DNA of 64,000 nucleotides from Myroides odoratus DSM 2801. GTDB lineage: Bacteria > Bacteroidota > Bacteroidia > Flavobacteriales > Flavobacteriaceae. A program made the position numbers and the translations under genes. How positions within the stretch are numbered: position 1 is the first letter of the stretch; each line of letters opens with the position of its first letter. The stretch is from assembly GCF_000243275.1 (NCBI RefSeq), contig NZ_CM001437.1, forward strand, positions 3,526,642 through 3,590,641, written 5' to 3'. Under the pieces are notes generated by a model that saw only the letters and a list, made by a program, of their open reading frames with translations, ran no database searches and had not been told where the DNA came from. Shown piece after piece: positions 16,036-23,977 of this stretch.

Positions 16036-16578
16036 TTAATAATTTTCAGTAATTAAACTATCCATTACAGTTAATAATGGATTAGTAGCATTTCTATAAT
16101 TAAATGTTTTTTGACTTTCAAAAAGTTGCACCATCTTTTCATCTATATTATTTGAAATAAATTCATTAATATCATAAATATCTCTAATAATAGTAGCAGA
16201 TCTTACATACTCAGGTAATCCGCCTTTATCAATTCCTTTTAAGCATAAAACATACAAATCTGTTTTATCATGTCCGTAGCCTATTTCAAAAGGTACCCAA
16301 TTAGAATGTAACGTATTTGGTGAAACTAATACTATCATATGTGAGCTATTATTTATTCCTTTTTTAATAGAATCAGTAACAGCTTTAGCATTATTAGACT
16401 GATGATGAATCTTTAAGTCGTTATCATAGGCATCGAAATAAACATCTATTCCTGAATCTATAAAATAATCTGCAATTATCTTTGCTGCATCTTTGTCTTT
16501 TTGTTGGTGAGATATAAATATGCATTTTACTCCAGAATACAAAATCTTGTTTCTAGTGCCATATCGGTTTAAAGCCAT
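16036..16578 (-). CDS. TIR-domain protein, 180 aa
   Basis: A single compact TIR: CIFISHQQKDKDAAKIIADY (residues 19-38), GIDVYFDAYDN, a helix that includes KAVTDSIKKGINNSSHMIVL, VSPNTLHSNWVPFEIGY with Glu98 at the NADase position, and LYVLCLKGI. No other domain is present. ATG at 16578 immediately follows the TAA of the Nmad2 gene (16579-16581), so translation is likely coupled. It probably hydrolyses or transforms NAD+ when triggered. Whether it is a signal maker or a direct killer cannot be told from sequence. Confidence 0.85.
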   Translation of the reverse strand: MALNRYGTRNKILYSGVKCIFISHQQKDKDAAKIIADYFIDSGIDVYFDAYDNDLKIHHQSNNAKAVTDSIKKGINNSSHMIVLVSPNTLHSNWVPFEIGYGHDKTDLYVLCLKGIDKGGLPEYVRSATIIRDIYDINEFISNNIDEKMVQLFESQKTFNYRNATNPLLTVMDSLITENY

Positions 16579-17199
16579 TTAGAATAATTTTATTTGTTTG
16601 TAAGTTTCCCAATGTATTGGGATGTCAATTAAACCACAACCAAAGTCTTCAGTTATTTTAGTTATTAATTCAAGCGCTAAGTCTTTGTTAATAACTGTTT
16701 TGTAGTCTCTATCTATTACATTATTAGAAGGACATAACTCTGAATATTTGGTAGGTACTTTCCATGTTTTTTTTCCAAAATATGTAAATGTATTAGAAAT
16801 TAAGACGTACTTTCCGCTTAGATCTTGTTTTTGATTTTTTATGTTAGCTTTTCCATCATAATCACTATGGTGAGAATCTAGTTGTACCCATTCATTGTTT
16901 TCATTATTATAAATATTATCACCATGTATTTGTTTTAAGCTTCCATTTAAAACTGGTTTTTTATTTTGGAATCTAGGGTCTTGCCAATACTCTTCAAATG
17001 TCATTTTTTCAGTTATTTTCATTATAAAAATAATATGGTATAATAGATTTATTTCAACTGAACCAGTTCCAATTATCCAATCGCCAACAGAAGCTTTCCG
17101 TCTTAAATGTGGTTTACAACATGCTAATGTGCAATACTCCCCAAATGGATTTGGAGCAAAACCATAATCACGAGTCATTTTGTATGAAAAGATATTCAT
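16579..17199 (-). CDS. Nmad2-family putative nucleotide modification protein, 206 aa
   Basis: Strong match to the family known as nucleotide modification associated domain 2: FSYKMTRDYGFAPNPFGEYC (residues 4-23), TLACCKPHLRRKASVGDWII (24-43), MTFEEYWQDPRFQNKKP, IHGDNIYNN, WVQLDSHHSDYDGKANI. Cys23, Cys27, Cys28 and the His110/His111 pair could bind metal. Nmad proteins were predicted, by gene neighbourhood, to participate in DNA base modification or nucleotide chemistry; no biochemical role is shown by sequence alone. The start overlaps the stop of the leading TIR gene by one base (TAATG). In this operon it is paired with the base-hypermodification-like protein at the other end. Confidence 0.8.
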   Translation of the reverse strand: MNIFSYKMTRDYGFAPNPFGEYCTLACCKPHLRRKASVGDWIIGTGSVEINLLYHIIFIMKITEKMTFEEYWQDPRFQNKKPVLNGSLKQIHGDNIYNNENNEWVQLDSHHSDYDGKANIKNQKQDLSGKYVLISNTFTYFGKKTWKVPTKYSELCPSNNVIDRDYKTVINKDLALELITKITEDFGCGLIDIPIHWETYKQIKLF

Positions 17200-17681
17200 T
17201 ATTGACAGCTAATTCTATTAACATGATTTACAGGTGTTCTGGGAGTTCCATTTGAGTTACACCACCCTACATCTTTTCCTTCTATGGCGTCTATTATTTT
17301 TTCAGAGTTCCAGCCAATTAAACCATCTCCGAATTTCTCCAAATTTTCAGGAATATCTGAGTCTTTCCCTCCATGCATGAACACACCTATAATTCTTTTA
17401 CCTAACTTAGCAGCTTGTTCGATTTCCCAATTTACCCACTTTCTAGTATGAGTTTGAGATCCAATTAAAACAATTACAGTACCTGCCCAACGCATTTTCA
17501 TCCGTAATAGCCTCTTTAACGTTTGCTCAGGTATTTGTTTTTTATTTAATCTATCTTGATTTTTAGGATTAGCTCTTATAGAACTATTTCGAATACCATA
17601 GTCTTTCCCTGATAAAAGTTTTGTAAAGTTCGTAACTGCATCATCATCTTTATGATGGTGACTAATAAAAACATTTTTCAC
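17199..17681 (-). CDS. ThsB-like TIR protein (DUF1863 type), 160 aa
   Basis: First gene of the operon. The start is GTG at 17679-17681 (no in-frame ATG upstream), and it opens directly at the first TIR strand (KNVFISHHHKDDDAVTNF). Further motifs: the SSIR loop, a helix QTLKRLLRMKMRWAGTVIVL, IGSQTHTRKWVNWEIEQAAK with Glu86, and RIIGVFMHGG. These match the MTH538/DUF1863 TIR family of Thoeris ThsB in length and order. ThsB proteins sense phage and synthesise an ADP-ribose-derived messenger. No ThsA gene (SIR2-SLOG or TM-macro) is present nearby; the SLOG, DCD-fold and MazG-like products are the candidate receivers. Confidence 0.85.
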   Translation of the reverse strand: MKNVFISHHHKDDDAVTNFTKLLSGKDYGIRNSSIRANPKNQDRLNKKQIPEQTLKRLLRMKMRWAGTVIVLIGSQTHTRKWVNWEIEQAAKLGKRIIGVFMHGGKDSDIPENLEKFGDGLIGWNSEKIIDAIEGKDVGWCNSNGTPRTPVNHVNRISCQ

Positions 17682-17810
17682 TAATAAAAATATAAAATTA
17701 ATAAAAGATAAATATACTTAATATTAACATAATAAACTAAAAGAAAAATGTGAGACTATTATAAAACTGAGGGAGGTTTATAATTACTTAATAATTAAAA
17801 GATAATTTAA

Positions 17811-17891
17811 TTATTGGGTACACTCTTTTTCAATCTCCCAAGTCAACCTAGCCCCCAAAGCATCCTTATATTTGATTAAAAGAAATTTGGT
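17811..17891 (-). pseudogene. Possible 3' remnant, 26 codons
   Basis: Minus-strand frame ending in TAA at 17811 encoding a polar tail that includes KYKDALGARLTWEIEKECTQ. It is closed upstream by TGA at 17892-17894. It sits between the divergent genes at 17681 (-) and 17894 (+) and has no start. It could be the end of a gene cut off when the accessory region was inserted; this is weak evidence. Confidence 0.2.
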
Positions 17892-17893
17892 TC

Positions 17894-18367
17894 ATGTTGG
17901 ATGTGAAAACTTTAGTTACAATCGCTCTTCCTATTTTGGGAGCTATTATAGGTTATTTTATAAAATCTTCAATAGATAAAAAACAAGCACTTTTATCTGA
18001 AGTTTCAAAAGAACGAAGAGAACATTATCAAGGATTTGTTGACTTAATGATTGAACTATTTAGCAATACAAAATCTGGAAAAAAAACTCCTGATAATGAG
18101 TTGGTGTTAAAATTATACACATTTTATAAAAAGTATATTTTATATGCTTCTCCTAAAGTTATCAATAGTTTCTCAGACTATTTTCAATACTTGTATAAGT
18201 ATAGTGAAAATAACGGTGTAGTAGATTCAAATGTACAATTGAGAAAGCTTACTAGAGTAATGATGGCGATGAGAACTGATTTAGGGTTGTCAAATAAGAA
18301 TTTAGAAAAGGATGGAGAGAAGATTTTGCGTGCCTTATTAAAAGACTTTGATGATATAATTAAATAG
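17894..18367 (+). CDS. Membrane-anchored hypothetical protein, 157 aa
   Basis: One N-terminal transmembrane helix (residues about 7-24, TLVTIALPILGAIIGYFI) is followed by a basic stretch and a soluble helical domain (EHYQGFVDLMIELF, YKKYILYASPKVINSF). This organisation resembles many uncharacterised helical membrane proteins found beside conflict systems. It is divergently placed next to the TIR operon with 212 bases between, so the two could share regulation. It ends at a terminator shared with mnmE. No known family identified. Confidence 0.65.
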   Translation: MLDVKTLVTIALPILGAIIGYFIKSSIDKKQALLSEVSKERREHYQGFVDLMIELFSNTKSGKKTPDNELVLKLYTFYKKYILYASPKVINSFSDYFQYLYKYSENNGVVDSNVQLRKLTRVMMAMRTDLGLSNKNLEKDGEKILRALLKDFDDIIK

Positions 18368-18432
18368 AATATACGCTTCTTTTCACATATATCACTGACA
18401 TCTTAAAAAACATAATCCCTTAAGAATAATAA

Positions 18433-18455
18433 AAAAACGCCCATAAGGCGTTTTT
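18433..18455. terminator. Bidirectional intrinsic terminator
   Basis: Stem AAAAACGCC (18433-18441) with GGCGTTTTT (18447-18455), 5-base loop. It lies between the convergent ends at 18367 (+) and 18477 (-). Confidence 0.8.
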
Positions 18456-18476
18456 ATACTATATGAGTAAAGTAAC

Positions 18477-19868
18477 TTATTTACCAATACAAAAATTAGC
18501 AAAAATATTCCCCAGCAACTCATCATTTGTAACCTGACCCGTAATTTCCCCGAAGAAGTAGAGTGCCTGGCGAATATCGATAGCCATAAGATCCGCGGAG
18601 AGATTCGTTTGCAGTCCCCATTTCACCTTTTCGATTTCCTCCAGTGCTTTCAGGAGTGAGTCGTAGTGGCGTGTATTCGTTACGATTGTTTCATTATTGC
18701 GTAGCGCCCCTGTGTTTACAAAGCCGAGTAGCGTCTGTTTCAGTTCCTCAATGCCTAGGTTGGCCTTGGCTGACATCAACATTAAGTTGTCAATTTTCGA
18801 CTGAATCAAAGCAATTTGTTCCGCAGAGAGTAAATCTTGCTTATTACAAACCACGAGAAGCGGTTTAAGCGGATATTTATTCTTTAATTTCTCCAGTTCG
18901 ATATTGATTTGTTCAATCGATTGGTTTGTTAACTGCCCTCCGTCAATCAAGTAGATCACCACTTGAGCCGCTTCAATTTTCTCGAAAGTCTTTTGAATAC
19001 CGATGCTTTCCACGACATCTTTCGTTTCGCGGATTCCAGCCGTATCAATGAATCGGAAACCGATTCCGTCGATGACCAATTCATCCTCAATCGTATCACG
19101 CGTAGTTCCTGCGATATCCGATACAATTGCACGTTCCTCATTTAGAAGAGCATTCAATAAAGTCGATTTACCCACATTAGGTTCCCCTACAATCGCAACC
19201 GGAATACCATTTTTGATTACATTTCCAACCGCGAAAGAATCGATTAAGCGTTTCAGGACAAATTCGATGCGATCAATCAGCGCTTTAAATTGCGTGCGAT
19301 CAGCAAATTCCACATCCTCCTCAGAGAAGTCCAATTCCAATTCAATCAGCGAAGCAAAATTGAGCAGTTGTTCCCGTAACAAAGCGATTTCATTCGAGAA
19401 ACCACCGCGCATTTGCTGCATGGCAATTTGGTGACTAGCCTCATTATCCGAAGCAATTAAATCCGCCACCGCTTCCGCTTGAGATAGATCTAATTTGCCA
19501 TTCAAGAACGCACGCATGGTAAACTCACCCGGTTGTGCCATTTTAGCCCCCTTTCGAAGGCAGAGCTGAATGATTTGCTGTTGGATGAAGGTTGAGCCGT
19601 GGCACGAAATTTCAATCGTGTCCTCACCCGTATAAGAATGCGGGTTTTTAAATACTGAAATCAAGACCTGATCCAGTACACGTTCCCCATCCACAATATG
19701 ACCAAGGTGAAGCGTATGCGTTTTTTGTTTCGTTAAATCTTTGTTTTTGATCGATTTAAAGATGCCGTTAACTAATGTAATAGCGTCTTTTCCCGATACC
19801 CGTATGATGGCAATGGCACCCGCACCCGAAGGAGTAGCTAAAGCGACAATAGTATCTTGTAATATCAT
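18477..19868 (-). CDS. mnmE: tRNA modification GTPase MnmE, 463 aa
   Basis: With MnmG, MnmE forms the 5-carboxymethylaminomethyl group on uridine 34 of certain tRNAs. The N-terminal tetrahydrofolate-binding domain starts MILQDTIVALATPSGAGAIA. The G domain has G1 GEPNVGKSTLLNAL, G2 TTRDT, G3 DTAGIRET and G4 NKQD. The C-terminus ends with the catalytic FCIGK motif. Length and order are normal for the family. Base composition is visibly richer in GC than the TIR operon to its left, so the accessory region probably ends at about 18400. A perfect -7 box lies upstream. Confidence 0.98.
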   Translation of the reverse strand: MILQDTIVALATPSGAGAIAIIRVSGKDAITLVNGIFKSIKNKDLTKQKTHTLHLGHIVDGERVLDQVLISVFKNPHSYTGEDTIEISCHGSTFIQQQIIQLCLRKGAKMAQPGEFTMRAFLNGKLDLSQAEAVADLIASDNEASHQIAMQQMRGGFSNEIALLREQLLNFASLIELELDFSEEDVEFADRTQFKALIDRIEFVLKRLIDSFAVGNVIKNGIPVAIVGEPNVGKSTLLNALLNEERAIVSDIAGTTRDTIEDELVIDGIGFRFIDTAGIRETKDVVESIGIQKTFEKIEAAQVVIYLIDGGQLTNQSIEQINIELEKLKNKYPLKPLLVVCNKQDLLSAEQIALIQSKIDNLMLMSAKANLGIEELKQTLLGFVNTGALRNNETIVTNTRHYDSLLKALEEIEKVKWGLQTNLSADLMAIDIRQALYFFGEITGQVTNDELLGNIFANFCIGK

Positions 19869-19890
19869 GGTTTACATCTATAATAAGGTA

Positions 19891-19898
19891 CAAAGATA
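19891..19898 (-). promoter_or_regulatory. Candidate -7 box for mnmE
   Basis: CAAAGATA on the plus strand, i.e. TATCTTTG (TAnnTTTG consensus) on the minus strand, 23 bases before the mnmE ATG. No good -33 TTG at the usual spacing, so moderate support only. Confidence 0.45.
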
Positions 19899-19983
19899 AT
19901 ACTTATTGAGCAATCTCAGTGTGGAAGATTCCAAGGTTAAATAGCGTGAATTCTCCTTATATTTGAGTTAAAATAAAAGGCCT

Positions 19984-21003
19984 ATGAAAGCTATTGTGTT
20001 CATTTTAATTTGTTTAAGTAGTGTGGCAATACATGCTCAGTCCTATCGAATGACTGAACAAGAAAAAGAAAAGGCAACGCAAATATCGTCAAAAGGAGTC
20101 GTTTTCCTGTTGAAGATAGAGAACGTATTAGATCAGAATAACATCAAACTGAAACAGGGCGATTTGAATATTCAGAATCCCGCAGTAGGCGAAATGATTA
20201 AACAAGGATTTAAAAACAATGCTACGGGAACAAAAACACAAGTAGCCCAAATAGTCTGTTTAGCATGTTATGAAGAAGAGTGGAAAAATCAAAGAATAGA
20301 ACTGCAGTTGATTCAATCCAACCAAACCTACAGCCGCGACAGCCTCTATCAAAGGGTCCAAGACCTCCGCGAAACATACCAAGTAGCCTTAGACAAGACA
20401 AAAGTTATCCCACAGTCAAAAGGTAAACAAGTGACAAGCGGTGAAAGCGAACCGGATGGAAGTTATGCTATGCTTGAACGACAGCTGTATGGGATGTCCA
20501 ATAATGAAGACTTTACGTTGTTTAGAAACTTGGATTACAATTTTGTTGTTTCTCGTTTTAGCGTTTATTTACAGCTGACGAAAGGAATGGCGTACTTGGG
20601 ACAAGAGAAAAAAGGAAATCAAATTATCGATAAATATACACCTGGCATCTCCATTAAAAAAGACGAGTACCTCTATGTGACGTATACGGTTGAAGAACAT
20701 CCAGATCGGAGGGGAGCCTTTGGAGAAGGACTCACAGAAATTCTAGCAGTTGAAATTACAGGAGATCCATTATTAGTGGTGCAATTGTTTACTTCCTATT
20801 GGAAGCGAGTGGAGCTAGATACAACTTTACTACGCGAATCGGATTTCATTACCTCATTAGACAAGATGAATGATCACATTGAATTAAGAGCAGTGGCTCC
20901 GAATGCCTATAAAATTGTTATTACCAAGGGAAATATGACAGTAAACTACGAGAAAACTTTTGGCATCCATCCCAAAATAGCTTCACTCAAGGAAAAAGAA
21001 TAA
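19984..21003 (+). CDS. Secreted hypothetical protein, 339 aa
   Basis: Signal peptide MKAIVFILICLSSVAIHAQ, then a soluble protein with polar helices in residues 20-160 and a beta-rich C-terminal half (YLYVTYTVEEHPDRRGAF, ITGDPLLVVQLFTSYWKRVE). A single CLACYEEEW segment (about residues 92-100) holds two cysteines that could form a disulfide or bind metal. A TATATTTG -7 box lies at 19958-19965, 18 bases before the ATG. No family recognised; likely periplasmic. Confidence 0.7.
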   Translation: MKAIVFILICLSSVAIHAQSYRMTEQEKEKATQISSKGVVFLLKIENVLDQNNIKLKQGDLNIQNPAVGEMIKQGFKNNATGTKTQVAQIVCLACYEEEWKNQRIELQLIQSNQTYSRDSLYQRVQDLRETYQVALDKTKVIPQSKGKQVTSGESEPDGSYAMLERQLYGMSNNEDFTLFRNLDYNFVVSRFSVYLQLTKGMAYLGQEKKGNQIIDKYTPGISIKKDEYLYVTYTVEEHPDRRGAFGEGLTEILAVEITGDPLLVVQLFTSYWKRVELDTTLLRESDFITSLDKMNDHIELRAVAPNAYKIVITKGNMTVNYEKTFGIHPKIASLKEKE

Positions 21004-21205
21004 AAAGAAAAATGCCTAGGAAGTAGAAAATAAAAATAGAACAAAAATCAAAAGACATTTTTACAAAATCCTTACATAATTTTTACCTTTTCAAGTCTTA
21101 TATTTTTATTTAAAAGTAGTGTAAATACTGTGATTTTTTGATGTTCGGAAACGAAAAAGTTAAGCTTAATTTCTTATCTTTATAGAAATCAAAATTAACA
21201 CTACT

Positions 21206-22039
21206 ATGAAAAAAATACTTTTTCCAACGGACTTTTCAGAGACAGCAAATAACGCTTTAATATACGCGCTAAAAATGGCAGACAGTCAAAAAGCAACCCT
21301 TTTTGTACTACATGCTTATGAGATGCCTGTAATTTCTGCAACAGCGAATCCTGTGATGGTCCAAGACGTGTATAAATCAATCGAATTAAGCAATTTCGAA
21401 AATTTTAAAGATCAAGTGCCTTTCATTCGCGATATCGCCAAAGAAAATAACTTAGATCACGTGCCGATGCATTTTATTCTTGAAGAAGGCTTCTTGAATA
21501 CCATTTTGAAGAAAAGAGTAGAAGAAGAAGAAATCGACTTAGTAGTAATGGGAACCAATGGAAATTCAGGATGGGACAGAAAATTGCTAGGATCTAATAC
21601 AGTGAATGCGATTAACTCTTTAAAAGCTCCTGTATTAAGCGTACCTCACGATGCGGTTTTCAACGGAATCAATTCGATTGCATTCTCAACTTTATTTGCT
21701 GCGAGCGATAAAATTGTATTGGACAAATTGGTAAAGATTGCCAAAGGATATGACGCTACTATCAAGTGTATTCATGTAATTGAAGATGTGGAGAAAGTAA
21801 ATCGCGAAGTAGTAGAAAGTTGGTTAGAATATTACGATGGACATCCAATTACCTTCACCTTAGTAGAAGGAAAAGACGTAGAAAAAGAAATCTTTACGTT
21901 CTTGGATAAAGAAAATATTGATTTACTTGTATCTGTGAAGCGCAATAGAAGTTTCTTAGAAAAACTGTTCACTTCCAGTATGACCAAAAAATTAAGCTAT
22001 CATACCCATGTGCCAATCATAGCATTCCATGAGGAATAG
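21206..22039 (+). CDS. Universal stress protein, tandem Usp domains, 277 aa
   Basis: Two UspA domains in one chain, the usual layout in Flavobacteriia. The first begins KKILFPTDFSETANNALIYA and ends VVMGTNGNSGWDRKLLGSNT with LKAPVLSVP; this G-x2-G...G-S/T loop is the ATP-binding motif. The second (residues about 150-277) is more divergent (IAFSTLFAASDKIVLDKLVK, HTHVPIIAFHEE) and lacks a clear ATP loop. Such proteins respond to starvation or redox stress. It is monocistronic, with a strong terminator 6 bases after the stop. Confidence 0.93.
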   Translation: MKKILFPTDFSETANNALIYALKMADSQKATLFVLHAYEMPVISATANPVMVQDVYKSIELSNFENFKDQVPFIRDIAKENNLDHVPMHFILEEGFLNTILKKRVEEEEIDLVVMGTNGNSGWDRKLLGSNTVNAINSLKAPVLSVPHDAVFNGINSIAFSTLFAASDKIVLDKLVKIAKGYDATIKCIHVIEDVEKVNREVVESWLEYYDGHPITFTLVEGKDVEKEIFTFLDKENIDLLVSVKRNRSFLEKLFTSSMTKKLSYHTHVPIIAFHEE

Positions 22040-22044
22040 AAATA

Positions 22045-22081
22045 AAAAAGTCGTAAAGTATCCGTTACTTTACGACTTTTT
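22045..22081. terminator. Bidirectional intrinsic terminator
   Basis: Perfect 16-bp stem (22045-22060 with 22066-22081), core AGTCGTAAAGTA, 5-base loop, T-run after. It lies between the convergent Usp gene and the coiled-coil membrane protein gene. Confidence 0.9.
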
Positions 22082-22108
22082 TTATTGGTTACTTTGCTGT
22101 AAAATAGC

Positions 22109-22687
22109 TTAGTCAACTTTATTTTTATTGATTTCATCCTGCAGTTGTCTTCTGATTTTCTGCTCTCGTTCCAAAGAAGATTTGCGAAATTCTTCCAATT
22201 CCTCATCCGTTTCTTTTAATTTAAGTAGTGCATTTTTTGTATCCACATGGCATCTTTTAAAGCGGTAGTAGAATAGTGCAACTAAGACAAACATAAAAGC
22301 AAATAATGCCAGTATAATGGTTTGAATGGTGTTTTTGTTTGCAGCAATTCCCAAAAACTCAAAGTGCTCTTCTTTGGCTAAAGAAGTTTTTAATTCTTGT
22401 TCTGCCGTAGCGAGCTTTTGCGTGGCTGTTGCTAAATCTTGTTTATGTTGATCAATAAGCGCTTGATTAGCGGTTACTGTGGTTTTATATTGACGAAGAG
22501 AATCCTCAACATTATGTTGTAAATCCAACAGACTTTGCTTATCAACAATTTTAAAATTTTGATAATTTGAAGAGGTATTAAATAGGGTAGAGAATTGATT
22601 TGTAATGGTTTTAACGTTGCCTTGTGCAAAAACGGTACTTGTCAATGCTAGGGTGGCAATCAGTAAAATACGTTTTATTCTTTTCAT
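22109..22687 (-). CDS. Coiled-coil membrane protein, 192 aa
   Basis: Signal peptide (MKRIKRILLIATLALTSTVFAQ), a long periplasmic coiled coil (residues about 55-115, LATATQKLATAEQELKTSLA), one transmembrane helix (about 122-144, TIQTIILALFAFMFVLVALF), and a cytoplasmic charged coiled coil ending EREQKIRRQLQDEINKNK. This family is widespread in Flavobacteriia and frequently mislabelled tRNA (guanine-N1)-methyltransferase; there is no methyltransferase motif here. Role unknown, probably envelope scaffolding. Confidence 0.8.
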   Translation of the reverse strand: MKRIKRILLIATLALTSTVFAQGNVKTITNQFSTLFNTSSNYQNFKIVDKQSLLDLQHNVEDSLRQYKTTVTANQALIDQHKQDLATATQKLATAEQELKTSLAKEEHFEFLGIAANKNTIQTIILALFAFMFVLVALFYYRFKRCHVDTKNALLKLKETDEELEEFRKSSLEREQKIRRQLQDEINKNKVD

Positions 22688-22937
22688 TGAGTCACTTTTT
22701 TGTATTACAATTTTATAAAGGCCTAAGATAAGTCATTTATTTTTATAAAAAAGCCTGGTGAAAGGTATTTTTTAAGAAAAAATTATTTTTATTTTTAGAA
22801 CAATTGTGAAAAAATATAGTTTTAATATAAGAAATGCGATTTTTTATTTGAGTCATTGATGAATTGTGGAAAATTAAAAGTCATTTTATACCATTTTGAA
22901 TTTTATAACGTTAGCTTAGATGTAAAATTGAGAACAA

Positions 22938-23924
22938 ATGATAGAAAATCTTTTTTCTAACATCCACCACAGGTTGCTATGCTTGAGCATTTTCTTTTTA
23001 GGATCGACCATTCTTTCGGCTCAATCCTTGAATCAAGATGAGTTGACAGCAGTTAAAATGTGGTTAGATGAAGATGGTGATACAAGTTTATATATTAAGG
23101 TAAGTGCTGCGTGTAACAATTATGATGGTAAAAGAGCCTTTGATTACATTGGTTTGCCTTCCGCTATTACGTTAAAGTTGAAGAACGATTTAGGTGAAGC
23201 AAACTTTGTGTATGAACATCCACGGTATGAATCTTCCATGCTCATGTTTTACAGTGAAGCCGTATGGTTCAAAACGTACGATTGGAAACAAGCGGTTTTT
23301 ATTCCGCTCTTTTATTGCAGTCAAAGGCACGGTGCAACTATGCCGTTGTCTTATCTTATTTTATACGACCAGCACATGCAGGTGGTTCACCTATCGTTTC
23401 AATGTAAGCCAGAAGTATGGGGAAGCTGTACGCCTGTATTTAAAAAACGCAACATCAAAAGTCAACTGAGACAACTTCCAGATGAACTTCAAGCTGATTT
23501 TACTCGCTATATTGAAAAAACGTATACCACTCGAGAGGATCTATATCCCAATCACATGACGTTTAAACAAAAGAAATACAAAGATTGGAATCTTGAATCT
23601 GTGGTTTCCATTGTAGAAGCAAGTTATCCGCATGAATTATTGCGCCGTTTACACACCTTTATTGAAGATCAAAAATGGTCATTGGCAGAGGCGTATCTCA
23701 ACGAATTCGAATACCTCTATATCCAAGAAGAGGGAGTAGTTGTCATTGCTGGATTCCGTACAAGTAAACAAACATTTCAAGAGGAAATGCAACGCTATGT
23801 AAACCAAAATGCAACAGAGGAAGAGAAACTCCTGAGGCAAGCGAGTCGTTATGTAGAGGATGGAGATTTTCAGCGGGGATACCAATTGTATAAAGCAATT
23901 TTAGAAGAATTCAAATCTCAATAG
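22938..23924 (+). CDS. Secreted hypothetical protein, 328 aa
   Basis: Signal peptide in residues 1-29 (hydrophobic LLCLSIFFLGSTILSAQ). The mature protein is mixed alpha/beta with a cysteine-containing middle (QCKPEVWGSC) and a helical tail with TPR-like spacing (LRQASRYVEDGDFQRGYQLY). No enzyme motif. It ends 54 bases before a thioesterase gene in the same direction and may be co-transcribed with it. Family unknown. Confidence 0.7.
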   Translation: MIENLFSNIHHRLLCLSIFFLGSTILSAQSLNQDELTAVKMWLDEDGDTSLYIKVSAACNNYDGKRAFDYIGLPSAITLKLKNDLGEANFVYEHPRYESSMLMFYSEAVWFKTYDWKQAVFIPLFYCSQRHGATMPLSYLILYDQHMQVVHLSFQCKPEVWGSCTPVFKKRNIKSQLRQLPDELQADFTRYIEKTYTTREDLYPNHMTFKQKKYKDWNLESVVSIVEASYPHELLRRLHTFIEDQKWSLAEAYLNEFEYLYIQEEGVVVIAGFRTSKQTFQEEMQRYVNQNATEEEKLLRQASRYVEDGDFQRGYQLYKAILEEFKSQ

Positions 23925-23977
23925 TGTTACAAATCAGCTAAAATACTTACCTTTTTAGCTCAACTAAAAAATAGAAT

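Noticed and set aside
10699-17681. Operon considered as a standard Thoeris locus
   Set aside because: ThsB-like TIRs are present, but no ThsA (SIR2-SLOG or TM-macro) gene is found; the SLOG here is separate and extra nucleotide enzymes are present.
18963-19434. Plus-strand frames inside mnmE
   Set aside because: Antisense shadows of a clearly identified core gene.
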